From: Pyrenopolyporus hunteri
Lineage: Eukaryota > Ascomycota > Sordariomycetes > Xylariales > Hypoxylaceae
Direction of reading: 5' to 3'
Assembly (NCBI GenBank): GCA_902806595.1
Contig: CADCXC010000037.1
Coordinates: 2,976,001 to 3,040,000, forward strand
DNA length: 64,000 bases
Shown: in pieces, positions 25,726-40,610 of the stretch
Numbering within the stretch: the stretch's first letter is position 1
Layout of the letters: each line of letters opens with the position of its first letter
The notes under the pieces: model-generated
Databases searched by the model: none
Seen by the model: the letters and a program-made list of their open reading frames with translations, nothing else
Told to the model about the DNA's origin: nothing
Program-made: the position numbers and the translations under genes

Positions 25726-25813
25726 TATAATATATTTATTTTTTTTTTAAATTTCGATTATAATAATATATAATATATTTATTTTTTTTTTAAATTTCGA
25801 TTATAATAATATA
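25726..25813 (+). repeat. 43-bp tandem duplication
   Basis: Two adjacent copies of a unit containing TTTTTAAATTTCGATTATAA, with the second offset by 43 bases and essentially identical. Confidence 0.8.
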
Positions 25814-26159
25814 TTAAAAATTTTAAATTTAAATACTTTTAAAATTATAATAATATAATAAAAACGAATTTTATATATAATAAAAATAATTAATATACGT
25901 TTATAAAAATAATAATCGTTTATAAAAAATATAATATTTATAAAATTAATAAAAATAAATATAAATAAAATAAAATTATAATAAAATTAATTTAAATTAT
26001 TTTTAAAAAATATATTATATTTAATTAATAAATTAATATATTAAATTAATATTATTAATTTAAATTTAAATTAAACTTTTATTTTAATATTTAAATTTTA
26101 AATATTTATAAATATTATAAATTATAAAATTTAATATAAATATAAATACGATGTTATAT

Positions 26160-26300
26160 TATTATATATTTATTTAATTTTATTAAATTATTAATAATAA
26201 TATATAAAATAATTTTATTATTTATTTTTTTATATAAAATTATAATTAAAAAAAGTTATATTTTAATTTTTTTTTTAATAATATCGATATAATTTATTTT
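26160..26300 (-). repeat. Family A repeat arm, left type
   Basis: TTTAATTTTATTAAATTATTAATA followed by a T-rich tail, as in the left arm at 15,244. Eroded and approximate. Confidence 0.35.
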
Positions 26301-27814
26301 TAATTTTTAAATTTTTACTCGTATTAAATAAAACGGCGAAATTATTTTTAAATTTATTATCGATTAATTAATTTTATAAAATAAACGTATATTATTATAA
26401 TATTTATTTTATTAATAAATATATATAATTTATAACTTTATAATTTAATTTTTTATTACGTAAAATAATAAAATTAATTAATAAAATTATATTTATTATT
26501 ATTATTATTATTATAATAAATATTAAAATATAATATTAATATTAATATATATTAAATAATTTTAAAATTTTATATAAATTTAAATATATATATTAATTAT
26601 TAAAAAAAATTTTAATATATTCGAAATTAATTATTTTATATATTATTATTAAATTTTTAATTTTATTATATAATAATAATAATTATAATTTATTATTATT
26701 TTATATAATTAAATTATAATTAAAATCGTAATTTCGTTTATTTTTTAAATATTAACTTTTTATAATATTTAATTTTATACGATTTTAATTATTAATAAAT
26801 ATTATATTTATAAATTTTAAAACGACTTTTATTAAATAAACCGGTCGATTTAATTAATATATTATTAATTTTTTATTTTTTAATAATTATATTATATTAC
26901 GAAAAATAATCGATTATAAATAATTTACGAAAAAAATTTATAATAATTTCGTAATAATTATTATTAATAATATTAAAATAATTATCATCGATAATTTTAA
27001 AATAATTATTAATAATTAATTTAAAATCGTTAATAATAAATTTAAAACAATTATTATTAATTAATTTAAAAATAATTTCGATATATAAAAAAATTATTTT
27101 CGATTATTTTAAATCGATTTAATATTTTTATATATTTAATATTTTAATATTTTATATAAGCGTATTATATCGTTTATTAAATAAAATAATTTTTATAATC
27201 GATATAATTAAATTTTATTTTTTAATCGATATTAATTTAATATAATTTTAATTATTATAAAAAATAATTAATTTTTTAATATTAATTATTATCGATTAAA
27301 TATTATTAAATTATAATAAATTATTTATAATAATTTTAAATTAATTTTTAATTTATATTATTAATTTTTTTAATCGTATTTTTTTTTATTAATTTAAATT
27401 TTCGTTCGTTTATTTTTTAACGAAATAATTATTTAATAAAAAAAATAACTTATTAAAAATAAATTTTTTTTTATAAAATTAACGAAATTAAATATTCGAT
27501 AAATTATTATAAAAATAATAAACGAAATATTTTTTAATATTAACGTTAATAATAATTTTAATATTAAAAAAAAAATAAAATAATATAATTATATTTATCG
27601 TTATATTTTATTATCGAAACGAAATTACATCGTAAAATATTTTTTTATTTCGTAATAAAAAAGTAAAATTATTTAATAAAAATTAATTTTCGATTTTTAT
27701 AAAAAAAATTAATAATATTTTCGATAAATTAACGATATAATATTTAAATTAAAGTAATTTTTTCGGTTATTTTAATTATTTTATCGTAATTTATATTAAT
27801 TATAATAAAAAAAT

Positions 27815-28025
27815 ATAATTATAAAATATATAAATAAAAAAAATTTTTTTAAATAAATTATTATTTCGATTATTATTTTAAAAAATAAAGTTATTAAATA
27901 TATAAATAAAAGATTTTTTTAAATAAATTAACGTTTTAATTATTATTTTATAAAATAAAATTATATAATATACGAAAAAACGATTTTTTTCGAAATAAAT
28001 TATTATTTTAATTTTTATTATAAAA
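27815..28025 (+). repeat. About 70-bp tandem repeat, three copies
   Basis: Three successive copies each run from TATAAATAAAA or equivalent through GATTTTTTTAAATAAATTA to ATTATTTTA. Eroded. Confidence 0.55.
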
Positions 28026-28639
28026 AACCATTTCTTTCGTTAATCGAAAAAAATTAAAAAGTTTTTTATATAAATTTATTAAAAATTTTTATAAAAAAAA
28101 TTAATTTATTCGTAATATATAAATATAAAAATTTAATATATATTAAAACGTTAATAATTTTTTTTATTTATTTTTAAAATATATTATTTTTCGTAAATAT
28201 ATATTTTATAATTAATTATTTATAATTTTTTAATTAAAATATTTAAAGGGGTTAAATATATTTTATTAATATTAATTTAAAAATATAATTATAAAACGAT
28301 ATAAAAATTATATTTCGATAAATAATTTATTAATTATTTTAAAATCGATTATAAAATTATTATAATTATATTTATAATATAAAATTTAATTTTATATCGA
28401 ATATTTAAATCTAAATATATTTTAAATTAAAAATATTAAATTATATTTAAATTTAAAATTATAAAAAATAAAGTTAAATTTTAATTATAAATATTTATAA
28501 TATTTTTTTTAAATTTTTATTATTAATATAATATTAATAAAAAATTTATTCGATATTTAATTATATAATATTAAAATTTAATTTATATTTTAAAAAATTT
28601 ATATAATTTTTTTCGATATTTAATTATTTAATACTTTTA

Positions 28640-28866
28640 TATTAATAAGTACGTATATAAATAAAATAAAAAAATAATAATAAAAATAATCGTAATAAAA
28701 TAAAATTAATATTATATAAATTATTTTAAAAAAAAATATTTAATAAAAAAATCGTAGGAAAAGTTTTTTTATATAAACGAAAAAATATAAATATTTTTTT
28801 TTAAAATATACATTACGAAATAATACGTATATAAATTAATTAATTATTATTTATTTTATTTTTTTT
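28640..28866 (+). repeat. Putative 5' LTR
   Basis: Shares most of its length with 34,513-34,738, including ACGTATATAAATAAAATAAA and AATTAATTAATTATTATT. The distance between equivalent starts is 5,873 bases. Confidence 0.6.
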
Positions 28867-31800
28867 CGTAAATAATTAATTACGAATTATTAATTAAGTT
28901 TTTTATTTTATTTATTTTTTTAATCGTAAGTTAATTTAGTTATTTTTTATTAAATTTTTTATAATTTTATTAAAAAACGTTTTCGTTATTACGTTTATAA
29001 AGTTATATAATTTATATATTTATCGAATATTATCGATTTTTCGATTTTCGTAAAATTATTTTAACGTTATTAAATCGATTATTAATTTTTTTTCGTTAAT
29101 ATTTTTCATTTATATTAAATATTAATATAGCGATAAAAAGTCGATATATAAAATAAAAAAAGTTTTAAAAAATAATAAACGTTTTAAAATAATATTAATT
29201 ATATAATAAATAACGTAATCGATGTCGAAATTTTAAATTATTTTATAAATTTTATTAATTAATATATTACGAATAATTCGTTTATATTTAATAAATAATT
29301 AATGAATAATATTATTAATAATTTATATTTTATTATTTCGATCGATGAAATTTTTATTATTTATAAAAAATTTATCGATAAAAATATATAAACGTAAATT
29401 TCGAAGGTTTAATTTAATATATTAAAATTTACGTATTTAATTATTTATTTATTATTTAATTTTAACGTTAAAAGTTTTTATTTTTTTAGGTTTAAATTTA
29501 AAATATTAAATCGTCGTAAAATAATCGAAGGTTATTTCGAATTAATATATAAAAACGATATATACGTTTCGAATTTATTATTTTACGAATTTTTTAATTA
29601 TATTTAAAGTTTTAACGTTTAATAATTTAAATTTTTTAATTTAATTTTTTTAAGTAATTATTACGTTAAAATTTTTATTATAAATTATAATATATAAATT
29701 ATTAAAGTTTTTAATTTCGAAGTTTATAATTTTTTAAAGGCGTATTTTAATTTTAATTTTATTAAAAATTTTATTTTTAATAATAAAAAAATTCGTAATA
29801 TCGATATTAAAGGTATTATTTATTTAAAAGTTAATAAATTCGAATAAATTCGAATTTATTATAAATAAATAAAAGTTAAAAATTAATAATTTTATTTATA
29901 ATTTTTATTAATAATAACGTAAATAAATTTTAAATTAATAAATATTTAATTTTATAAAATTATATAAAAGTTTAATAATTTATAATAATATTTTTTTAAG
30001 GTATTTATTTTTTAATTCGATTAATAAATATATAAAAATAATTTTTTATATCGGTGTTTTAAATTAAATATAAATTATTATAATATTTTAAATTATAATT
30101 TTTATTTTTTTACGACGTAATATAAACGTTAAAATTAATATAATACGTTAATTAATTTTTTAAATAATAAATACGTACGTTATAATATATTTTTTATCGA
30201 AATTATTATAATTTTAAATTATTAAACGAAATTTTTCGTATAATATAATAATAGTTTTATTTTTAATTTTATAAACCATTTATAATTTAAAAATCGTAAC
30301 GTTTTAATATATAATTATATCGTAAATTTTTAAACGTAAAATGTTTTTTTCGAATAAAACGTTAAATTTTTTTATATTTAATATTTTATAAAGGTTTTTT
30401 TATATAATGATTTTTTTATTCGTTTATAATTTAATAGCGAAAATAAGATTTTTTTATTTTTTATTAATGATGTATAATTTAACGGTATAAAAAAAATCGT
30501 TAATATATATAAAGTTTTTTTTCGAAATAATTTAATAATTATCGAAATTAAAAGTTAATGTAAATAATTCGATTTTAAGTTTTTTAATCGATACGGGTTT
30601 TTTTTTAATTAAATATATAATTTAATATAAGAGTTTTTAAATGTAAATATTTCGTTCGAAATATTAAAAATAACGGTAATATTTTTATTCGATATTATAA
30701 CGATTTTATAAAAGTTTTTTTATTTTTTTTTATAAACGAATATTTTATTATTTATAAAAAATAATGTAGAAAAAGCTTTTTAAATGTTAAAATTATTACG
30801 TATATTTAAAGCGTTTTTTATAAAACGTTATATTTTAATTTTTTTAATTTTTATTATTATTTTTTAAACGGTTTATATTTTTTAAATTTATATAAAAATA
30901 AAAAGCGAATTTATATTAATTTTAAAGTAAATGTCGAATATAAAAAATATAAATATTAAATTATTAAAGTTAACGGTGTTATTAATTATTTTAATAATTA
31001 TTTATAATTAAAATATATCTAAATTTAAACTTTAAAATTTATCGATAATAATTTCGTAAATTTTACGAATAAAATCGTAATATTTTTTAATTTTATTAAT
31101 AAATTAATGTATTTTAATAAGTATTTAATAATAAATAATTTTAATGATATAAATTTTATTTCGAAATTCGATATTATCGAAATTTATATCGATATTATAT
31201 ATAATAATATTCGAGGGTTTAAAGTAAATATTAATTTAATATTATTTAAATATATTTTAAATTTTTTTAATAAAAATGATTTTTATAAAACGAATAATTT
31301 AAAATTTTATAATAACGTTGATTATATATAAAATAAAACGTTTATTTAAATATATAATATTAACGATAACTTCGTAATTAAAATTTATATTAAAGTTTTT
31401 TAAATTAAATTTAAATTTTTATAAAATTTTATTTTTAATTTAATAATAATAATAAAATTTATTAATTTTTTTAATATTTTTAATATTAACGTTATAATTT
31501 ATTTTATTTAAAAAAATATAAAGTTTAATTATAAAAAAATAATTAAATTAAATATAAATGTAACGTAATTCGAGTTTTATAAAAAAAATTATATTATCGA
31601 AATAAAATTATAAATGTTTTTATTTATAAATAATAACGACAATTATATTATTTTTTTTAATTAATTAATTAATAACATTATTTAAATAAATATTTAATCG
31701 ATTTATATTTTTTAAATATATAAAAAATAAAATATTTAAATTTATAATATAAAAGTTAATTAATTCGAACGAAACGTTAATTATAATTATTTTTAATAAT

Positions 31801-34512
31801 TTAATTAAAAGTTTATTTTCAAATTTAATATTAATTTCGTTAATTTAATTATTATTTATTTTAAAGTTTTAATCGAAAAATTTTTTTATAAAAATTTAAT
31901 ATTAATTTTTTTTTATAATAAATATTTTAATTACGTCGATATCGAAAATAATATTTTAAAAAATATTTTTAATATATTAATTTAAAATAAATGTAATATT
32001 ATTTTTTAATTTATTAATAAAAAAGTAATAAAAAATAATTTAATATTAATATATTTAATTAATTAAATATATCGCGGTTAATTAATATTAAAAGTTAATT
32101 TTTTTTATTTCGAAAATAATAACGTTTTAATCGTTATTTTTTAATTTCGAGTTTTTTTATTTAATATTTTTATAATTTATTAAAAACGTAATATATTTAC
32201 TTTTATTTTTAACTTTTTAAATTTATTAACGTTTTTTAATTTTTTTATTTATTTTCGAAATATTTAATAAATTAATATTTTTTTTTATATATTTAATAAC
32301 GATATTTTTAAATTTAAGTCGTTTTTTTCGATTAATATCGACTGTTTTTATTATTACGATAATATTTTCGTTTAATATAAAATTAATTAAAATTTTTATT
32401 ATTATTATTATTAATTATAAATTAACGCGTTTTTTTAATGTTTTCGAAAATATTAATTAACGTACGAAATTTATTAATTAATTTTTCGAATTAATATAAT
32501 AAAAAAAATAAAATATATTATAATTATAATATATTACGATAAATACGTTATATAATTACGATAAATTATTATTTATTTTTATAATTTTTTTTAAAAATTC
32601 GTTAATATAATATTAATTTATTTAATATAATTTATAATATTTTAAAATCGGATTTTTCTTCGTTTTTTTTTTAATTTTAATGTTAAAAAAAATAATTAAA
32701 ATTTAATTATAATAATATTAAATTTTATTTTATTTTATATTAAAATATCGTTTTATAATTAAATATATATTTATAAAATATTAATAATAAAATATATTAT
32801 ATAAAAAATAAATAATCGTTCGTTTAATAAAAATAATGGAAAATATAATATAAAATTAAATTTAACGTATTTTAATTATATAATATACGTTTAAAAAAAA
32901 ACGAAATTTATTTTTTAAAACGTTATAAAAATTTTTAATGTAATTATTTTTATTATTTTAAGTTTTTTTAACATAATCGACGATAATAAAAAAATATATT
33001 TCGTTAAAAATTTAAATAAAAAAAACGTTATAATAAATATTATTTTATTAATTTTCGATAAATATAAATATAAAGGTTTATTTAATTAATAAAAATTATA
33101 AAATCGTTTAAAAAAAATTATAATTTTCGATATAATAATTTTTTTTAATGTAACGTTTAATAAAATCGTTAATATTATATACGAATTATTTAATAATAAT
33201 TTAAAAAGTTTATAAATATTTTTTAATAATAAAAGTTAAAGTTATTTTTTTATATAAAATTAAAAGTGTATTATTAATTATATTTTTATAATTTAATGTA
33301 AATTAAAATAATAAGATATAAATCGATAATAATAGTTTAAAAAAACGCGGTTACTTTTAATTAAATAAATACGAGGGTAAAAAAAATAATTATATTAAAT
33401 ATTTAAGGTTTAAATTAAATGCGAAAATTATTTTAAAAAGTTTAAAACGACGAAAAAAAAATTTATTATTAAAGTTTAAACGAAAGTTAAAACGTAAATT
33501 ACGTCGCGAGGATTTAATTTAATAAAAAAAATAATAATATATTAAATATTAACGACGAATTATTAATAATAAAAAAAAGTAAAAACGGTTATTAAATAAA
33601 TAATTTATATCGTTAATAATATAAAATCGAAAGTAATTTAATCGAAGTTATTAATATTTATAAATTTAATTTTTTTTAATTTTTTATTTATATTAACGTT
33701 ATAAAATAAAAAATCGTTAATCGTTTTTATATTATAACGTAAATATAATTTAACGTAAATATCGAAAAATAAATCGTATTTTTATCGATACGATATATTA
33801 ACGTTTTTTATATTAAAACATTAAATTATTTACGTTTAATACGTTTTAATTTATCGTAATTTTATTTAAAAAATTTACTTATCGATATAAAATTAATTAA
33901 AATTTTCGTTATATTAATATTATTTTTATTTAAATAAATATTTTTTTATATAAACGTATATTTTAATATAATTTTAAATTAACGCGATATAACCGCGAAA
34001 TTTTTTATTATAAAATTTTTAAATTATTTTTAATATTTTTTTAAAATATTTTTCGTTATATAAACGTATAATTTATTTTTATTTATAACGATTAAATTTT
34101 TTAAAAAAAATAATATTTACGTTATTTTTTATTTTTCGATAATAATTTAAAAGTTAATTTTTTTTTATTTTAAGATTTCGTAATCGAATTATTAATCGAA
34201 AAACGTACGATTATTAAAAACGTATTTTAATAATTTAACGAGTTTTTTTTTAATGTTTCGTTCGATTAAATCGAGTTTTTTAATACGAGTTTACGTTTAA
34301 ATCGAATTTTTAATTTTTTACGATATAATAAATGTAAAAAATTTAAAAAAATTAAAAATAATAAAACGATATTTTATTATAAATAAAATAATATCGTATA
34401 AAAAAATATTAATGTCGCGTATATTATTACGATAAAAATTTTTTATATTATTATAATAATAATTTTTTTAATTTTATTAATTTATATTATTAACTTTAAT
34501 AATATTAATTAA

Positions 34513-34738
34513 TATTAATAAATACGTATATAAATAAAATAAAAAAATAATAATAAAAGTAATTACGATAAAATAAAATTAATATTATATAAATTATTTA
34601 AAAAAAAAATATTTAATAAAAAAATCGTAAAAAAAATTTTTTTTATATAAACGAAAATATATAAATATTTTTTTAAAGTATATATTATAAAATAATATAT
34701 ATATAAATTAATTAATTATTATTTTATATTTTTTTTTT
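34513..34738 (+). repeat. Putative 3' LTR
   Basis: Direct copy of 28,640-28,866 with scattered C/T and G/A differences and a few length changes in A/T runs. Confidence 0.6.
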
Positions 34739-37700
34739 ACATTTATATATTTATTATTAATATTATTTAAAATATCGTTTTATATTATATTTATTTTTTT
34801 TTATTAATTCGAACGAAATAAAATTAAAAAAAAACGACTTTAATTTATAATTAATACATTTATCGTCGATAAAATAAATAAAGAAAATAAATATAAATAA
34901 ATTTTATAATACGATAAAATTATAATAAATAATAAATAAATTAATAAAAATTATATTTAATAAATTTATATTTTTTATAAATTATTTTATACGTATATAT
35001 TTTTTTTTATATCGATACGCGATATTAATAATAATAAAATAATAAAATAAACGATAATAAAAATAATAATTATATTAATCGTTATTAAATAAAAAATAAA
35101 AATTTTTATATAAAATAATAATTATTTAAATATATAATTTTAATAAAATATAAATAAAATTTTTTAAATATTATAAATAAATTATTATAAAAATAATAAA
35201 TAAATATTATTATTACATTTATTAAATTAATTAAAAAAATAAATTAAAAAATAAAATAAATATAAATTAAATTATAAAAAATAAAAAATAAAAATATATT
35301 TAAAAATATTAAAAATAAATTAATATTTACTTCGTAAAAACATTAATTATTAAAATTTTTATTTTTTAAATATTCGTATTAATATAATACGTTTATTATA
35401 AAATAAAACCGGTAAAAAATCTTATATTATTTAAAACGATTTAATTTAAATAAATTAATTTTATTATATATTATTTATATATATATAAATTTTAACTTTT
35501 AATATTTTTTTAAAATTTAATATTAAAAATTTTTTATTACTTAAAATAATTTATAAAATATTTAAATATAATATTCGAAAATATAAATCGTTTATTATAA
35601 TTAATTAAAATTTTAAAAAATATTATAATAAATTTATTATATACTTTTATTAATTAATATTTTATAATTATTTAATACGTTTTTATTTAATAAAATTTTA
35701 TTATAAATTTATAATAATTTATTTATTTCGAAAAAATTATATTATTATATAATATAACGTATTAAAATTAAAATTAATTAATTATTAATAAATTAATATA
35801 AATTATTATTAATAAGTAAATTTAATTAAATATTAATTCGATTAACGTAATTTATTTAATTATAATCGATATATAAAATTAAAAATTATTTTATAAAATA
35901 TAAATTTAATATAATATTATTAATTTATTATAATACGTTTATTTATATATATTCGAAAAATATAAAAATGATTTTTTATTATAAAATTAATATTTTATTT
36001 TTTTATTATACGAAAAAAACTTTATTTTATTTACCGTTATTAAAGATTTTTTTTTAATGTTTTATTTAATATTTTAATTAATATTTCCTTCGATAATTAT
36101 TTAATAATATTTTTTTAAATTATAAATATTTATTTATTTATTTATAATAATATAAATTTTCGATTATAATCGAAAAAATAATTAAAAGTTATAATTTTTA
36201 ATAAATATTTAAAATAATTTATTAAAACGTTTTATTTTTAATCGGCGATTTTTATTAATTAAAATATTATAAAACGGGTTTTTTTATTAATAAACGACCG
36301 GTAAAAATGTTTTACATATATTTTATTATTTTTTAAATGTATAATAAACGTATCGTATATAATTATAAAAAAATTACGTATAAAAATAATAAAATAATAA
36401 AAGGTAATAATTATTTTTTTTAAATTTCGAAAAAAAATAAAACCGATTAATTCGATCGAATTATTTAATTTATAAATTAATATCTTAAAAAAAGTAAATT
36501 AAAATATTAATATTAAATAAAAATTTCGTAAAAAATTATTTAACGTAATTTAAAAATTAATCGAAACGATTTAAATAAATTTCGAAATTATTTTTATTAA
36601 TTTATTATAATAAATATTTTATATATTTTATAAATATATTTATTTTTTTTTTATAATTAATAAATTTTATTAATAAAATATTAAAATTATAATATTAAAA
36701 TTATTAAATTATAAATTAATTTAATTATAATTAACCGCGCGTATTTAATCGTTTTTTTTTAAATTTATTTAAAACTATTTTTTTTTTAAATTTATATCGA
36801 TAATATTAAATATAAAAAACTCCGATAAAAAAATAATAAAAAATAAATAATAACGTAATTAAACGGTTATTATTTATAATTATAAATAAATAAATATAAT
36901 TTAAAAATTAAAAATAATTAAATTTTAAAAAAATTAAAATAATAAATAAATTAAATATATATTTTATATATATAAAAAAAATTATAAAAAATCGATTTTT
37001 AATTTATAAATTAATTAAAAATAATTTTAATAAATTTAATTATTATATTATAAAATTTAATAAATTTAAAATTTCGTAAAAAATTAATTAATTAATAATA
37101 TTTAAAAAATAAAATTTTTTAATACGATATTATTTAACGATTATAAAATAAATATGACGTCGAAATAAATTTATAATTTTTATAACGTTATTTAAAAATA
37201 TAAAATTTCTATAAAAATAAATATAATATCGATATTATTTAAAATGAAATTTATTAATTTTTTTAAATTAAATTACCTTATAATTTAATTATTAAATATT
37301 TAAAAATAAAACGATTTAAAATTAAATTAATTTATTAAACTTTAAAATATAAATTAAAAAAATAAAAAATAACTTAATATAAATTAATTTTTTATATTTT
37401 CGAATTCGTAAATTTTATATAATATTTATTTTATTTTATAAAACTTCGAAATATCGAAATTTTAAATTAATTATAATATTTATAAAAAATAAAATTAACG
37501 TAAATCTTTTTCATTCGAATTTAAATAAATAATAATATAAAAAAATAAATAAATAATTTAAATAAACGATACGATATAACGATTTAATTAAAAAAATTCT
37601 TTAATAAATATATATAAATTTTAAATATTTTTAAATATATAAAATAAAACCCGTTATAAAAACGTATTAAAAAATTTTATAAATTTTTATATTATAAAAA

Positions 37701-39082
37701 ATAATATAAAACGTATATCGTTTATATTATTTTTAAATTATATAATAAAATATTAAATTTAAATTATAAAACGTAATAAAAAAAAACGTAATTTAAAATT
37801 TCGAAATTTAATTATATATAATATATAAATAATTATTATAAATTACATTTTATTAAATTCGAAATTTACATAATTATTAATATATACTTTCGAAAAATTT
37901 TATAATATAATATTAATAAATTAAATTACCTTTTTATAAATATATTATATTAATTTTTTTAAACGATTATTAAATTAAAACTTCGATTATAATTTATTAA
38001 AATAAATTATAAAATAAAAATATTTTTTTTAATTTAAATATAATATTAATTTACGATATATACGAAATTATCGATTATTAATATAAATTTTAACGATATA
38101 AAAACTTAATAAATATAAAAAAATTATTTTTTAAATTTATATAAATACGATATTAATAAAATTAATAATAAAATTAAATAATAATAATTATAATTATTTT
38201 TAATTATTATTATACGTTAAATTATAAATATTTATTATCGAAAAATTATTAAACGTTAATTAATAATATTAAAACTTTTTTTAAAAGTTAAAAAATTTAA
38301 ACGATTTTAATAAAAATAAAATTTTTAATTAAATAATAATATATTTTTTTTATAAAAATTATAATACGATAAAAAATTATCGATTTCGTTATAAAATAAA
38401 ATTAACATCGAATTAAATTTTAATTATAATATAAAAATATTATAATTAATTATATTAATTCGATATAATTAAATATATTTAATTTTTTAAACTTTATAAT
38501 AAAAAATTATAAATAAAATTTAATATATAATTTTAAATTATAAAAATTAATTTATACGTTAAAAAAATCGTTAATTTATTACGATTTCGATAATTTTTTT
38601 ACATTAAAAATATAAATTATTTATAATAAATAATTAATAAAATACCCGTTAAAAATATAAAATTTTATATAATTATATAAAAAAAAATATATTTTATTTA
38701 AAAATTATTTAAAAAATTATTAAAATATAAATAAAAAATCGAAATTAATATTTAATTAAATATTTTATAATAATATAAAATAATATTATAATCGTATATA
38801 AAAAATTAAAAAAAAAATAAAAATTATTAAACGAAATATTACGTTTTAAAAGAATTTATATACGAATTAATTCGATATAAATATCTATATTATTTAACGT
38901 TTTTTTATTTTTTTAATTAAATATTTACCGTTAAATTTAAATTTAAATAATATTTTTTTATATTTATTATAAATATTTTTTTATTATTTATAATATTTAA
39001 ATTTTAATGATTTTAAATATAAATTATATAATTTTTATAATAAAATAATTTATAATTATTAACTTAAAAATTATTTTTTATT

Positions 39083-39960
39083 AAAAAATATTAAAATATA
39101 ATAATCGAAAATATTATATTTAAAATAATATATATAATTTATAATTATATAATTTCGTATTAAAAAATTTATCGTAACGATAATAATAATAAATATATTT
39201 TTATTAAATATTTTATCGTTTTACGTAATAAAAATTTAAAATATATATTTTAAAAATATATATAAATAACGATTAATATAAAATTAATTATTTTATAATT
39301 TTTATAAATAAAATAAATTAATTAATATATTTTTTATAACTTTTTATTATATAATTATATAATATTTTTTTTTAATTTATTTATCGACGATTTTTTATCG
39401 TTTAATATAATTATAAGTTTATAATATTATATTATAATAATAAATTATTATTATAATATTTAAATAAATATATAATTTTAATTTCGAATCGTTAAATATT
39501 ATATAAAAATAAATATAATAAATAAATTTATAATTATTTTTTTATAAAATTATTTTTTTAAAAAAATATTAAAATATAATAATCGAAAATATTATATTTA
39601 AAATAATATATATAATTATAAATTTATAATATTATATATAATAATAAATTATTATTATTATAATAATATAATTTTATATTAACGTATTTATTATAATAAT
39701 AATAACGGTAAATATATTTTTATTATATATTTTATTATTTTATATAATAAATAATTAAAATATAAATTTTAAATAAAAATATATTTACGATTAATATAAA
39801 ATTAATTTAATTATATTTTTTATATTTATAAAATTTAATTAATTTATTTTTTTTATTATTTTTTATTATACGATTATATAATATTTATTTAGTTATTAAT
39901 TAATGATTTTTTATTAATTTAATAATTATAATAATAAATTTAAAAATTAATTTAAATATT
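39083..39960. repeat. Direct duplication of about 0.4 kb, offset 478 bp (contains family B)
   Basis: The string starting AAAAAATATTAAAATATAAT at 39,083 is repeated at 39,561 over more than 50 identical bases, and weaker matching continues for several hundred. Part of each copy is the reverse complement of family B (see 14,900). The string also recurs inverted at about 40,690-40,775. Confidence 0.6.
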
Positions 39961-40002
39961 ATATTATTTTTTTAATTAAAAGATTTTAATACGACGCGTA
40001 AT

Positions 40003-40170
40003 ATTAAAAATTAAAAATTAAATTTTATTAATATTATAAAAAAAAAAATTAAATCGCGATTCGAAAAATTACGGTTTTATATTTAAATTTTAACGACGTA
40101 TTCGATCGAAATTTCGATGTCGATTATTTAATAAAATTAAATTTATCGTATTAAATCGTAATAAATTTTT
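40003..40170 (+). repeat. Family A repeat arm, right type
   Basis: Starts ATTAAAAATTAAATTTTATT and ends near ATTAAATCGTAATAA, in the same order as the right arm at 15,385. It retains more CpG than the other copies. Confidence 0.5.
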
Positions 40171-40389
40171 AATACGAATTTTATAAATATCGATTATTTT
40201 ATACGTTAAATATTAATATATAAATTATTAAAAAATACGATAAATAAATATTAATTATATATATTAAATAATTTATTTTATTAAATATATAAAAAAAATA
40301 TATTAAATTTAATAATTAAAAAATTATTTTTAAATATAATTTATAATAATTTATTAAATAAATAAATAAAAAATTATCGATATATAATT

Positions 40390-40610
40390 ATAAAAATATT
40401 ATACGATTATATAATAAAAAAATTACGAAAAAATATATTAATTAATTTATATTTATATAAAAGTTTTAAAATAATTAATTTCGTATTAATCGATATTTAT
40501 ATATATTTTAAAAATATATATTTTAAATTTTCGTTACGTAAAACGATAAAATATTTAATAAAAATATATTTATCGTTATTATTATTACGATAAAATTTTA
40601 ATACGAAATT
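40390..40610 (+). repeat. Family B repeat, copy in + orientation
   Basis: Same ordered string as 14,900-15,110, ending ATATTTATCGTTATTATTATTACG. Inverted relative to the copies at about 39,160-39,380 and 39,670-39,880. Confidence 0.5.

Larger units (their letters stand above)
28640..34739 (+). mobile_element. Putative LTR-type retroelement, eroded mainly on one strand
   Basis: Direct repeats of about 227 bp at 28,640-28,866 and 34,513-34,738 bound 5.6 kb of internal sequence. The size and layout fit a Copia- or Gypsy-like element. The repeats begin TATTAATAA, which would correspond to a TG start after G-to-A erosion. Inside, + strand cytosines outside CpG are almost gone, while non-CpG guanines (AAG, AGG, GTAA) remain fairly common. 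Every reading frame is full of TAA, as expected if CAA/CAG codons were converted. No protease, reverse transcriptase or integrase motif could be read with confidence, so the superfamily is unresolved. No polypurine tract or target-site duplication is clear. Alternative: two unrelated copies of a small repeat flanking eroded DNA. Confidence 0.5.

Noticed and set aside
31107..31331. 74-codon open frame inside the AT island
   Set aside because: Composition is almost only Asn, Ile, Phe, Lys, Tyr and Asp as expected of eroded AT DNA; it lies inside the putative retroelement and shows no domain.
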